Assembly: GCF_002368415.1 (NCBI RefSeq)
Contig: NZ_AP018290.1
Coordinates: 124,001 to 188,000, forward strand
DNA length: 64,000 nucleotides
Reading direction: 5' to 3'
Source of the DNA: Calothrix sp. NIES-4105
GTDB taxonomy: Bacteria > Cyanobacteriota > Cyanobacteriia > Cyanobacteriales > Nostocaceae
A program made the position numbers and the translations under genes. Positions 18,291 through 27,591 of this stretch are shown piece by piece. The notes under the pieces are model-generated. The model had not been told where the DNA came from, searched no databases, and saw nothing but the letters and a program-made list of their open reading frames with translations. The stretch's first letter is position 1. Each line of letters begins with the position of its first letter.

Positions 18291-18629
18291 ATGTTAAAGA
18301 AATCTTTGGTTATTGGTATACTCGCTGCCTTTGCAATGGCGCCTGTCGCATTTGCGGGTGAACAAGTGCAGGGTGATACTGGAAATACAAATATTAATGC
18401 TAATAATGTTGGTAGAAACAACAAAATCCGCGTTATTAACAAAACCTACGTTATTAGATCGCAAAGAAGAGCTAAAAAGCTTTTGTGTCAAGCTCCTAGC
18501 AATCAAACTCAAGCGAACGTGGGCGACACAAACATCAATGCGATAAATCAAGGAAATCGCAACCGTATCAAGATTACTAACATCAACAACGTTGTCCAAG
18601 GTCAATCTGTAGATTGTTCAACAAGGTAA
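18291..18629 (+). CDS. Small exported two-repeat, two-Cys protein, copy 6 (divergent)
   Basis: 112 residues from ATG 18291; a longer frame from 18249 would bury the signal peptide and is rejected. Signal peptide MLKKSLVIGILAAFAMAPVAFA. The repeats are diverged (QVQGDTGNTNINANNVGRNN; QTQANVGDTNINAINQGNRN) but spaced as in the others; the linker is Arg/Lys-rich with one Cys (RRAKKLLCQ) and the C-terminus is VDCSTR. A purine-rich AGGAATAA precedes the start. Clear member of the family, though not part of the recent amplification. Confidence 0.85.
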   Translation: MLKKSLVIGILAAFAMAPVAFAGEQVQGDTGNTNINANNVGRNNKIRVINKTYVIRSQRRAKKLLCQAPSNQTQANVGDTNINAINQGNRNRIKITNINNVVQGQSVDCSTR

Positions 18630-18683
18630 CTTGAAAAGCACCAACTCAACGAAACATTACATACATTAATGAAGGTTAAAAAC

Positions 18684-19019
18684 ATGAGAAATTCTATCTT
18701 CGCTCTTGGTTTATTAGCAGCAGTACTTATAGTTCCCAACGCTGCATTTGCTGGTTCACGTCAAGAAGCAACTCAAGAACTTAATCAATCTGTATACGTA
18801 AATGGTTCCGGTAACTCTGCCAACGTTAACGGTACCCAAATCACCAACCAAAACCAAACCCGAAATAGACAAAGATATTGCGGCCGTAGTTCTGGTTCTC
18901 AACGTCAATATTCCGACCAACTTTTGAATCAAAATGTAGGCATTAGTGGGCGCCATAATCAAGTCAACGTTAACGGAACACAGAGAACCACCCAAAATCA
19001 AGTTAAATCTGGCTGTTAA
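18684..19019 (+). CDS. Small exported two-repeat, two-Cys protein, copy 7 (distant)
   Basis: 111 residues from ATG 18684, chosen because GAAGG ends 9 bases upstream; the ATG at 18669 overlaps that site. Signal peptide MRNSIFALGLLAAVLIVPNAAFA. Two repeats of a related but different motif (QELNQSVYVNGSGNSANVNG; DQLLNQNVGISGRHNQVNVNG) flank a basic linker with one Cys (RNRQRYCGRS), and the chain ends in SGC. The architecture equals copies 1-6 although sequence identity is low. The [LNQxVxxxGxxNxxNVNG] pattern is the most curlin-like in the array. Confidence 0.83.
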   Translation: MRNSIFALGLLAAVLIVPNAAFAGSRQEATQELNQSVYVNGSGNSANVNGTQITNQNQTRNRQRYCGRSSGSQRQYSDQLLNQNVGISGRHNQVNVNGTQRTTQNQVKSGC

Positions 19020-19091
19020 GAACGGGCGCCACAGAAACTCGGTTTCTTATCTTATTACTATCCATCAATCATCATATCTAGGTACAAAATT

Positions 19092-19454
19092 ATGAAACTA
19101 AAATTAATCGCGCTTGCGACTGTAATCAGCGCAATGCCAACACTGGTTCCTGCACTCACACATAAAGCTAGTGCAACCTGCATTAACGTAGCAGTTGATA
19201 ACCAAATTGCAATTCGCGACCGCAATCAACCAGCGACCCAAAGAAGAAACACCAATCAAAGCATCAGCAGTGATTGTTTCGGCAACACCTCTACCGCAAC
19301 CGGAACTCAAGTCTATACCGGAGGAGGTAAAGTTAATCAAACCATTAATAGAACCCAGCATCTTTCTGGTGGTAAAAACCCAACAGGAGTACGGATGCCA
19401 CATATTAACATCAATGTTGGCACCAAAGTAAACGTACCTGGACCCAAACGTTAA
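19092..19454 (+). CDS. Small exported Gln/Asn/Thr-rich protein, array member 8
   Basis: 120 residues with signal peptide MKLKLIALATVISAMPTLVPALTHKASA. The mature part is short on hydrophobics and rich in Q, N, T and G, with two Cys (TCIN and SDCFG) placed differently from copies 1-7, and a Pro/Gly C-terminus (NVPGPKR). One weak repeat pair can be seen around NQSISSD and NQTINRT. It lies 72 bases after copy 7 and before the array's terminator, so it is likely cotranscribed. Distant relationship to the others is inferred from context. Confidence 0.75.
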   Translation: MKLKLIALATVISAMPTLVPALTHKASATCINVAVDNQIAIRDRNQPATQRRNTNQSISSDCFGNTSTATGTQVYTGGGKVNQTINRTQHLSGGKNPTGVRMPHININVGTKVNVPGPKR

Positions 19455-19500
19455 TTAATGGTTTACTAAAATTCAAGCTGTTGAATTGTAACAAATTGTT

Positions 19501-19519
19501 GCCCCCTTCAGGGGGCTTT
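19501..19519 (+). terminator. Terminator after the small-protein array
   Basis: GCCCCC-TTCA-GGGGGC followed by TTT: a compact, GC-rich six-pair stem with a tetraloop, 46 bases past the last array stop codon. The T-run is short, but the position supports an operon terminator. Confidence 0.7.
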
Positions 19520-19668
19520 CAGCTTTGTTGAGTAGATTAATAACAGGGGCATCTTAAATATGAATGTATTAAATTTTATTAAATTTTTCTCGTAAATCCA
19601 AACCTTACAAGGGTGGTTTACGAGGTATTAAATATAACATTAAGAACATTGTCAACTCACCTAAACTT

Positions 19669-20244
19669 ATGAAAAAACTACTTTTGTACGCTTTACCCCT
19701 TGGCTTAATTATTAGTGTAATCACTTTATTAAGCAATAATTCTTATAGCCAACAAACTTCGAGCGTAAAAACAACAATTAGCTCAAATAGCTCAAAACAA
19801 ACATCTCAACACTCAGTAAAAAATATTGAGAAAGACATTGACGAAGACTCAGATAACCACGAAGATCACGAAGAAGATGATGTGAATTTTACATCTTCCC
19901 ATAGTCAAATATCAAGCAATTCTGATATCCAAAGAAATAGCTTGAATATAAACGCAGCTGATCTTAAGCAACCTCATATACTCAAAATCAACTCTTCCAA
20001 CGCCAAATTACAGGGACAAATTAAAATAAACGGAAAAGTCGTTAGGCGCCTAAAAAACAACCAATCAGAAATTAACTTATCGCCATATTTATCTAGAGGG
20101 CAACAAAAAGTAGAAATTTCAGGTAGTTATACACCAGTAACAGCATCCGTAACCGTAGAAATGAAAAGTGCAGACAATAATATTTCCCAGCAAACAAGCG
20201 GTAACGGAATCCTAAATTACACCCTAGATTTAAATGTACAGTAG
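19669..20244 (+). CDS. Exported protein of unknown function, acidic linker
   Basis: 191 residues. Signal peptide about residues 1-27 (LLLYALPLGLIISVITLLSNNSYS). Residues 30-90 are Ser/Thr-rich, then very acidic with His (DIDEDSDNHEDHEEDD), a possible metal-binding or extended linker. The C-terminal 90 residues look like a small beta-sandwich (LKINSSNAKLQGQIKINGKVVRRL; QKVEISGSYTPVTASVTVEM). I do not recognise the family. It follows the small-protein array on the same strand, but a terminator separates them. Confidence 0.7.
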   Translation: MKKLLLYALPLGLIISVITLLSNNSYSQQTSSVKTTISSNSSKQTSQHSVKNIEKDIDEDSDNHEDHEEDDVNFTSSHSQISSNSDIQRNSLNINAADLKQPHILKINSSNAKLQGQIKINGKVVRRLKNNQSEINLSPYLSRGQQKVEISGSYTPVTASVTVEMKSADNNISQQTSGNGILNYTLDLNVQ

Positions 20245-20305
20245 GGTGCGTGAAAGCCATTACAATCAATCAACGTAGCGCAAAATTAAACTGCTTTCAC
20301 GCACC
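20245..20305. terminator. 13-bp inverted repeat downstream of exported protein
   Basis: GGTGCGTGAAAGC (20245-20257) and GCTTTCACGCACC (20293-20305) are perfect complements with a 35-nt spacer, located between convergent genes. It could be a bidirectional terminator or the remnant of a small element; the long spacer favours the latter. Confidence 0.55.
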
Positions 20306-20328
20306 ATATCTTAATATTTAAATTCCAA

Positions 20329-20667
20329 TTAACTTGGACGTACAATACGCACTAATTTATTTGATAAAGGTTCTGAAGCCATTATCGCTTCGTTGATACG
20401 AGCAGCCATCCTAGACCTATCCATATCATTCGTGATCACGATAATACCCGCATGAAGAGGATTAGCTCTGTGCAGTCGAACAAAGTCATCTCGGTTGAGA
20501 GTCATAACCGCGCGATTATCGCTAACTGCAAAAGCTAATACTTCATCATCTGGAATACCTAAATTCGCATTTCCGGCTTCTTGCACTGTTAAAACATCAT
20601 GTCCCATCGCTTGTAACAGTTCGCTAACTATTCTGGGAAACTGTTCGTCTGCGTACAAACGCGCCAT
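20329..20667 (-). CDS. DUF5615-type PIN-like toxin
   Basis: 112 residues. The N-terminal 'RLYADEQFP' has the first acidic residues of the PIN-like DUF5615 fold; 'GIPDDEVLAFA' and 'LNRDDFVRLH' supply further conserved acidic positions. Members are predicted metal-dependent ribonucleases and toxins of DUF433/DUF5615 toxin-antitoxin pairs. It begins 2 bases after the end of the DUF433 gene on the same strand, the standard antitoxin-first order. Complete and apparently intact. Confidence 0.85.
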   Translation of the reverse strand: MARLYADEQFPRIVSELLQAMGHDVLTVQEAGNANLGIPDDEVLAFAVSDNRAVMTLNRDDFVRLHRANPLHAGIIVITNDMDRSRMAARINEAIMASEPLSNKLVRIVRPS

Positions 20668-20669
20668 TC

Positions 20670-20996
20670 TTAAGCTACCTCATTGGCATGGATCGCCGCT
20701 TCAATTTCTTCTGGGTGCGCTTCTGTATATACCCAAGCATTAACTAAATCAGCAGCACTGATATGAGGATAATCCTGTAAAAGTTGAGCTTCACTAATTC
20801 CAATCCGACGTGCTTCTACCAGTAGCCACACAGCAATGCGTGTTCCTGCAATACATGCTTCTCCACCACACACACCTGGTGTTTTTGTAATACCTCTGGC
20901 GCCGATGTTAATAGTTTTAGTTAAACTTTGGATTATAGCTGCTTTTTCAGTTGATGGTAATGCAAGAATCTGAATTTCTAGTTCTTTAAGAGTCAT
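20670..20996 (-). CDS. DUF433 antitoxin
   Basis: 108 residues with the DUF433 winged-helix-like core: 'ITKTPGVCGGEACIAGTRIAVWLLVEARRIG' followed by 'LLQDYPHISAADLVNAWVYTEAHPEEI'. DUF433 proteins bind DNA and neutralise adjacent DUF5615 nucleases. The N-terminal 35 residues are an extra helical segment. Two bases separate it from the toxin gene, so translational coupling and autoregulation are expected. It sits just downstream of the TamB-like gene on the same strand. Confidence 0.87.
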   Translation of the reverse strand: MTLKELEIQILALPSTEKAAIIQSLTKTINIGARGITKTPGVCGGEACIAGTRIAVWLLVEARRIGISEAQLLQDYPHISAADLVNAWVYTEAHPEEIEAAIHANEVA

Positions 20997-21060
20997 ATAT
21001 TTTTATCTGTGTCTATAGGTTCTAAAGCCGTTGTGCATCGAATTTACTTAGTGCGTGATG

Positions 21061-24000
21061 TTACAATCTGCTTTCATATTCAACTAACGCGCGGTAGTCT
21101 TCGAGAGAAAAGTCTGATGAACCTCGCAATAATATTTTGTCATTTATTCGGTATATTACGTTGTATCTAAATGGTTCATCTACTATAAAGACGCGCGATA
21201 CTGATAACGATATATTTCTATTTATATTAAATCCTGCTTCTGCTGCTAACCCTAATACAGATGAACCTCTATTTGAACTGCTGCTATTGATGACTGTAGG
21301 ATACAGACGTAGTTCGCTTAAACCTAGCGTTTGACCAAGTGAGCTTATTATTCCTTGCAAGGGTGTTAATAATGTATTTCCTGCTAAGGATATTATTCCT
21401 AGTCCTGCATCTTGTTGGTTAAGTGCGTTAACGAAAGTCCCTCCTATTAAAGATACTATTTCGGCTCTGTTGCGTCTTGGGTCACTTGTTAATTCTAAGT
21501 TGTTTTCTAGTTTACTTGCTGGCCCATTTGCACGCGCGAATACACGAACACTCCGTAATGTTCCCAAGCTGGTTGCAGGAACATCGCTTATTTCACTCGA
21601 TATCGGTGATGTGGGTATTCTCACTGCTGTTGCTTCTGGCACTATTGCTAATAATCTTACGTTCAGTATCGGGTCTAAACCTTGACTCGGTGTAAATGTT
21701 GCAGTTTGTTCATATCCTTGTTCTAAAACAAATTGTGTGGTAAATAAGTTAATTTGTCCCCCTGTTAAATTAATTACTCCTTGAGGAAGTGGTTTTTCTA
21801 AGGTACCATTTATTGTTAAGGCGCCTTCTGCATTAAAACTTAGTAACTTTTGACCACTGAACCCTGTGAAAACTTCGTTACTCAAATTTAGTAATGGTTG
21901 ACTCGTTACACGCACGTCTTTTTCTAATATTAATCTTAAATCTGAAAATCCAATTGGTGGACGTGGTGTAGTATTTGTTTGAGTCGTTTCATTTAATCTA
22001 TTTTGCTGACTTTGAGCTACTATATTATTTGTAACGTTTAAAGATGTTTGCTGTTGTGGTTGTTGCGTTTGTCGAGATGAAGAAGGAAGTATTACTTCAC
22101 CGTTTGCTAATCTTATTGTTCCACCTATTACTGGTTTAACCGCGCTACCTGTAATTATCGCATCACCGCTAACTCTTCCTCGATATAATTCTTGTAATCT
22201 CACGTTCAAGTCATTCAATGATACGGTCAAAGGATTATTTACTGTTTGCGCTTCAAATATTGGTAGACTTCCTACTGCTGTCACTGCTCCTTTATTATAT
22301 GTACCTTCTAAATTAACGTTTACAACCCTACGGTCAAATTGTGCGGCACCTGTTACATTAGTTAAAGGTTCGGTTAATGCTTGTGCTGTTAAAGTCGCAT
22401 TATCAACGTTTGCTGTTCCGGTAATAGTCGGTTGACTTAAGGTTCCCCCTATTGCTACATTTACTTGTCCCGTTCCATTAACCCAGGAAACCTGGTCGGT
22501 AAATATATTTAAAAGTGATAAACCATCGTCTTTTACATTTGCGGTGATATTAATTTGATTACTATCTGGAGCGGCGCCGAATGGTAATGCAGCTGGTATA
22601 CTACCTATAATATTAAGTGGCTGTGCCGAAGTTGCCGCAACAGTACTACTAAAATTTAAACGCGCGTTATTTAAACCAAAACTCAATTCTGCGCTTTTTA
22701 TCGGTTTTTCATTCAACGTCGCATTAGCTAGAGAAACATCCCCTTTTGCACTCGGATTTGTTAAACTACCACTCAGCGCTGTTAAAGCATTTATTTCTCC
22801 TGTCGCATTCACCGGAAATTTGACAAACCGTTGTAATGATGAAATAGGTAAGCTACTTACCCGTATCTGTCCCGATAAGTCTTTTTGACTCAACTGTCCT
22901 GTAAATGCTAACGTTCCACCATCAAAACCTACTCGCAAAGGTTGCAACGTTAATATTCCATCTGCAAAACCACCATTCCCTATTACTTCCCCAATGTTAT
23001 AACTTCCCCATACCACATTTGAACCGTTTACATTAAAATTCGTATTTAAGCCTGAATTTAATGAACCTGTCACATCCAGCTTTGCACTAATTAAACCTTG
23101 TAGTTCGCTTAGTGCTGGTATTCCTGTTGCATCTTGTCGCTGTTGTTGCGCTTGTTGAACAGCTATATTTTCTGTAATCTTACTAAATACATCTAACTGC
23201 GTTAACAAACTTTCATCCTGCGGTAATAATAACGCATCTGTTGGTTTTAATGCCGAAGCACCTGCTAACTTAGGAGAGTTTACACCTGTTGATAAATCTT
23301 GAAGGTCGAAAATACTAAATGCTGGTAAAAGCTTTTCAATTCTAGCTTGATTTATATTCGCGCTTAAATTAACTTCACGATTTCCCCGTGTGCCTACACT
23401 ACCACTCAGTGCTAAAGTGCTATCAGCAACTTTAAATTCTCCATTACTCAAACTCGCAGTTCCATTAATAAAGCTAACCTGTCCTGTGAATGAGTCTCCT
23501 GCAATTCTACCAATTCTAGGTTGAACGATAGCAACATCACCTGAAGCATCTCTCGTTTTGATATTTGCCTGTATTGTACCTGATATATTCCCTGCTAACG
23601 GTTGGATATTTGGATTATTGGCTGGAACCAGACTTCTCAAAACAGCTACAGGAAAATTATTTGCTGACGCTATTAGATTATCTCCTTGTAAACTACCAGT
23701 TGCAGAACTTTCCCCACGCTTTATGTTAAATGATGTTGGAAGATTATTGGCGCCCAGGTTGACTGCTATTATATCTTGTCTGTTACCTGTCAGGTTTAAA
23801 GAGGCGCCTTTTGAACCTTGATAACTAACACTTCCTGCTAAAACTGGGTCAAACGCTAAGTTGTTGATAGCAAAGTTTCGTAACTCTAAATTTCCCACCG
23901 CAACAGGAGTGTCTAAATTCCCTGTTACATTACCTGTAAAATCAAGTCTACCCGCAACTGCAAGATTTGGTATTGTTATAGGCGCCTGTTGTAAGTTAAA

Positions 24001-26973
24001 GTTACGTGCAGCGATATTGAAATTCAAATCTGTAATTTGTGGTGTCGCTGTTTGAGTGTTGACTGCTATCACACCATTCGCATTTAACCCTGTAGTGGTC
24101 GCACTCAGTGTCACGAGTTGACCGTCCCACTGTAAGTTCCCCCTTAACGGTTGAGACAGTAGTGGTGACACCCCTTGAGATAAATTAAAATTTCCACCCG
24201 CGCGAATATTTGATAAAGCAAACGATTTTGTCGTTCCCGCTATATTAAAGTTACTATTCAACCGACCACGCAAATTAGACGAAAACTGATTTAATGCAAC
24301 TTCTGAAACACCACCATTAACAAACCAACGACCGTTATTCAAATTGATATTGCTTAAATTAACTCTTCCTCCTGCTATATTATTTATTGTCGCTAGTCCC
24401 AATACTCGCAAATTCTCTAATTCTAAAGCATCAGTACTACCCGATATATTTAACGCTGTATTCAAATTTCCTGATGAAAGTTGTTTTGGTAATCGTATAT
24501 TAAAACGGTTTAACTGGATATCTGACGCACCAACCGCTACATTAAAGCGTTTATTTTCAAGTTTACCGCGCGCTGTCACCCTTCCACTCGGCGCCGTTAA
24601 CTGTGCTATTGTGCTTAAATTCCCCAGTGTACCTGAAATATTCGCGTTTGCCGAAACATTACCTATTGTTATTGGTGTATTTACTTTATAAGCGCGCGCT
24701 ATTGCATCTCCCGGTATTTGCAAAGCGTTTAAATTCAAGTTTACTCGACCTTGTTGCGCTAACTGTATATTACCTCTACCCGTTACTACTCCTCCAATAG
24801 TTGGCGCCACTTTTAAGTTTTGTAAAGCGAGTTGTAATGAAGGAGTACCCAAACGACCAGAAACATTACCAGTCGCAGCAACATTACCAACATTTACCGG
24901 GAGAGCAAAATTATATGCTTGTGCAACAGCATTTCCAGGAATTCCAGAAGCTTGTATATTTAGATTGACATTTCCTTGCTGCGCTAACTGTATATTACCA
25001 GTTCCTGTAATTTGTCCACCAATGGTGGGCGCCACTTTTAAGTTTTGTAAAGCGAGTTGTAATGAAGGAGTACCCAAACGACCAGAAACATTACCAGTCG
25101 CAGCAACGTTACCTATATTTACCGGGAGAGCAAAATTATATGCTTGTGCAACAGCGTTACCTGGAATTCCAGAAGCTTGTATATTTAGATTGACATTTCC
25201 TTGCTGCGCTAACTGTATATTACCAGTTCCTGTAATTTGTCCACCAATGGTGGGCGCCACTTTTAAGTTTTGTAAAGCGAGTTGTAATGAAGGAGTACCC
25301 AAACGACCAGAAACATTACCAGTCGCAGCAACATTGCCTATATTTATAGGAAGGGCAAAATTATATGCTCTTGCAACTGCATTTCCTGGAATTCCCGAAG
25401 CTTGTATATTAAGGTTGATGCTGGGTTGCTGTGCAAGTTGTATATTACCGTTTGCAGTAACTTGTCCTCCTATTTGTGGTTTGACGTTAAAGTTAGAAAC
25501 AGCAAGTTGAAGTGCTTGACCGAGTTGTCCAGAAATATTCGCGTTTGTTGTAACGTTACCAATATTGAGGGGAAGTGCAACATTATATATACCCGCAACA
25601 GTATTTCCTGGAATTTCTGAAGCTTGTATATTCAGGTTTACTTGGCCTTTCTGTGCAAGCTGTATTTTTCCTGAACCTGTAACTCGTCCTCCTAAAGTTG
25701 GGGTGACTTGTAAGTCGGAGATGGTGAGGACTGGGGTATTGCCTAATGTATCTACACGAAAGTTTGAGTTGATGTTATTTAACTGAAAACGGTCAATAGT
25801 GGCAAGTTTTACAGTACTTATTGTTCCTGTTGCAGTTGGTTGCTTGATGCTTCCTTGAATTTTGACGTTTGCTTGTACTTGTCCAATTGCTGTAACTGGT
25901 AATTTGGCGTTAACTGTGCTGAGAATACTTTGAAAGCTGACAGGTTTGACTATTGCATTTAAATTGTAACCTGTTTGGGTATTTAAGGTGCCTATAAGCT
26001 GTAATGGAATTTTGCCAATATTCGTAGTTACGTTATTTAGACCAATTTCCTTACCTTGAAACTGTAGTCTTCCCTGTGTATTCGTGATTGGTATGGGGAT
26101 ATTATCTACTTTAGCGGCAATTTGATTTAAATCAGCCGTTCCGGTTAGAGAAATTGGTGCCTGTGGTGTAATATCAACAGTTAAGTTAGCATTGACGCTA
26201 CCGTTATAGACATTAATTGGTGTCTGTACTAACTTACTTATATCAGCAACGAGTAAATCGTGCGCTTGAACATTTAAGTTAGTAGAACCAACTTGTCCTG
26301 AAACTAACTGTGTTTTCCCGTCGATATCCACTTTACCTTGACTATTGCTTGCCCTTGCGCCGACTTCATAACTAAAGCCTTGTTCTGGTAAAATGCGAAG
26401 AACACCATTTGCTCCATTAAAACCAACAGAACTTTTCGGTGTACCAGGTTTTGGGTATGGTACTAACGCTAAACTAGCATTGCGGATAACCAGACTTTCT
26501 AAATTAGTTCTAATAAAACCTTTTTCTTCTCGAGCAGTCTTTATTTGTGTAGATAACCATTGACCATTTTTATCTTGTTCCAAATAAACGTTCGGTTCGA
26601 CTAAAGTTACATTTAAATTCAAAGTTCGAGTCAAAAGAACTTGTAAAGGGTTAAACTGGACATCAATAGCTTTTGCAACAACTCTATCTGAGTCAGTCGG
26701 AGTTGCTGGAATATTAAGCGAGCTAAATCTGATACTATTTAAAGTAACACTTGATACTTTTCCTACTTCTATTGGTCGTCCAAGTAACTGAGCCAGATTT
26801 GTTTGAACTAAAGGTACTAAATCATTCAGTATAAAATTTCTTAACCACCAGGCGCCACCAGTAAGGGAAGCGAGTAAAACCACAACTAAAACGATACTAC
26901 CACGTCTTAAGAGTAATAACCGTAAGCGACGATTCGATGGTTCAGACTCACGTCCTGGTGGTAACTGTGTCAT
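21061..26973 (-). CDS. tamB: TamB-like translocation/assembly module protein (DUF490)
   Basis: 1970 residues. One N-terminal transmembrane anchor (about 20-45, GSIVLVVVLLASLTGGAWWL), then an enormous repetitive beta-rich region, then the conserved C-terminal DUF490/TamB domain (about 1600-1970: 'ALTINGTLEKPLPQGVINLTGGQINLFTTQFVLEQG' to 'YRALVEYESRL'). TamB/AsmA-like proteins form a hydrophobic groove spanning the periplasm from inner membrane to the BAM/TamA complex, and serve lipid transport and outer-membrane protein assembly. It is longer than proteobacterial TamB (about 1260 residues), as is common in cyanobacteria. A block of 75-residue modules near residues 490-760 is duplicated almost perfectly at the DNA level. 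No Omp85 gene is adjacent. Confidence 0.9.
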   Translation of the reverse strand: MTQLPPGRESEPSNRRLRLLLLRRGSIVLVVVLLASLTGGAWWLRNFILNDLVPLVQTNLAQLLGRPIEVGKVSSVTLNSIRFSSLNIPATPTDSDRVVAKAIDVQFNPLQVLLTRTLNLNVTLVEPNVYLEQDKNGQWLSTQIKTAREEKGFIRTNLESLVIRNASLALVPYPKPGTPKSSVGFNGANGVLRILPEQGFSYEVGARASNSQGKVDIDGKTQLVSGQVGSTNLNVQAHDLLVADISKLVQTPINVYNGSVNANLTVDITPQAPISLTGTADLNQIAAKVDNIPIPITNTQGRLQFQGKEIGLNNVTTNIGKIPLQLIGTLNTQTGYNLNAIVKPVSFQSILSTVNAKLPVTAIGQVQANVKIQGSIKQPTATGTISTVKLATIDRFQLNNINSNFRVDTLGNTPVLTISDLQVTPTLGGRVTGSGKIQLAQKGQVNLNIQASEIPGNTVAGIYNVALPLNIGNVTTNANISGQLGQALQLAVSNFNVKPQIGGQVTANGNIQLAQQPSINLNIQASGIPGNAVARAYNFALPINIGNVAATGNVSGRLGTPSLQLALQNLKVAPTIGGQITGTGNIQLAQQGNVNLNIQASGIPGNAVAQAYNFALPVNIGNVAATGNVSGRLGTPSLQLALQNLKVAPTIGGQITGTGNIQLAQQGNVNLNIQASGIPGNAVAQAYNFALPVNVGNVAATGNVSGRLGTPSLQLALQNLKVAPTIGGVVTGRGNIQLAQQGRVNLNLNALQIPGDAIARAYKVNTPITIGNVSANANISGTLGNLSTIAQLTAPSGRVTARGKLENKRFNVAVGASDIQLNRFNIRLPKQLSSGNLNTALNISGSTDALELENLRVLGLATINNIAGGRVNLSNINLNNGRWFVNGGVSEVALNQFSSNLRGRLNSNFNIAGTTKSFALSNIRAGGNFNLSQGVSPLLSQPLRGNLQWDGQLVTLSATTTGLNANGVIAVNTQTATPQITDLNFNIAARNFNLQQAPITIPNLAVAGRLDFTGNVTGNLDTPVAVGNLELRNFAINNLAFDPVLAGSVSYQGSKGASLNLTGNRQDIIAVNLGANNLPTSFNIKRGESSATGSLQGDNLIASANNFPVAVLRSLVPANNPNIQPLAGNISGTIQANIKTRDASGDVAIVQPRIGRIAGDSFTGQVSFINGTASLSNGEFKVADSTLALSGSVGTRGNREVNLSANINQARIEKLLPAFSIFDLQDLSTGVNSPKLAGASALKPTDALLLPQDESLLTQLDVFSKITENIAVQQAQQQRQDATGIPALSELQGLISAKLDVTGSLNSGLNTNFNVNGSNVVWGSYNIGEVIGNGGFADGILTLQPLRVGFDGGTLAFTGQLSQKDLSGQIRVSSLPISSLQRFVKFPVNATGEINALTALSGSLTNPSAKGDVSLANATLNEKPIKSAELSFGLNNARLNFSSTVAATSAQPLNIIGSIPAALPFGAAPDSNQINITANVKDDGLSLLNIFTDQVSWVNGTGQVNVAIGGTLSQPTITGTANVDNATLTAQALTEPLTNVTGAAQFDRRVVNVNLEGTYNKGAVTAVGSLPIFEAQTVNNPLTVSLNDLNVRLQELYRGRVSGDAIITGSAVKPVIGGTIRLANGEVILPSSSRQTQQPQQQTSLNVTNNIVAQSQQNRLNETTQTNTTPRPPIGFSDLRLILEKDVRVTSQPLLNLSNEVFTGFSGQKLLSFNAEGALTINGTLEKPLPQGVINLTGGQINLFTTQFVLEQGYEQTATFTPSQGLDPILNVRLLAIVPEATAVRIPTSPISSEISDVPATSLGTLRSVRVFARANGPASKLENNLELTSDPRRNRAEIVSLIGGTFVNALNQQDAGLGIISLAGNTLLTPLQGIISSLGQTLGLSELRLYPTVINSSSSNRGSSVLGLAAEAGFNINRNISLSVSRVFIVDEPFRYNVIYRINDKILLRGSSDFSLEDYRALVEYESRL
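24803..25477 (-). repeat. Three 225-bp tandem repeats inside the tamB-like gene
   Basis: The string 'ggcgccacttttaagttttg' starts at 24803, 25028 and 25253, exactly 225 bp apart. Each unit encodes a 75-residue module (LKVAPTIGG...GNVNLNIQASGIPGN...FALPVNIGNVAATGNVSG). Degenerate further units lie on both sides. Unit length fits extension of the beta-groove by whole modules. Confidence 0.9.
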
Positions 26974-27591
26974 GATGCTATCAAAATAATAATTTACACT
27001 ATTAATTCAAACTTCTAATCGATTTCAAGTGCTTTTGATACATAAAAATTTCCTAATGCATTAAAATTTGAATCATAATCCTTATAAACTCGCTCATTAT
27101 TAAAGTATCAGACTTATATACCAAAACGTAAAGAATTTTAATGTTACCTAAGTCAGAATAACATAGCCTTGTATATTAGAATTTGGCATCTATCATAAGG
27201 TAAGAGAAAAATTCTATCTTTGGTAGGTTGTGGAATGCTACCTTGAGCATACTCCTGATAAACTAAACCTTTTCGATCTTAAGTTGTAAAGGCGCCTATA
27301 TAATCGAGTGTAGCGTCATGAGAAATAAAGATAATTAGTCAAAACGCGAACTATCATCGCACGTATCAGCAATTAAGCATATTTTTGATTGCAAAACCTA
27401 GCATTATCATCAAATCAGAGTAAAATAGATAATCTAAATTTTGGTTCTCTATGAATCGAATAATGTGTTCTCTATGGTATTGAGTATAAATTTTATCTTG
27501 CTGCTTGTTTACTACTGAGTTGACGAGAAAAAGTTGCATACTTATAAATCATAAATAAACTGGATATACAAAAATTTAAAATCAGCCTGAA
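26974..27591. other. 618-bp intergenic region, no gene seen
   Basis: Divergent promoter space between the TamB-like and serine hydrolase genes. AT-rich, stop codons in all frames, one GGCGCC site. No repeat, terminator or RNA gene was recognised. Confidence 0.4.

Noticed and set aside
20245-20305. Long-spacer inverted repeat as a riboswitch or tRNA
   Set aside because: Only one stem is evident; no cloverleaf or known riboswitch core could be folded by eye.
24965-25510. Plus-strand 181-codon frame opposite the tamB-like gene
   Set aside because: It falls on the 225-bp repeat and is a shadow of the repetitive sense frame; composition is Cys/Pro-rich nonsense.
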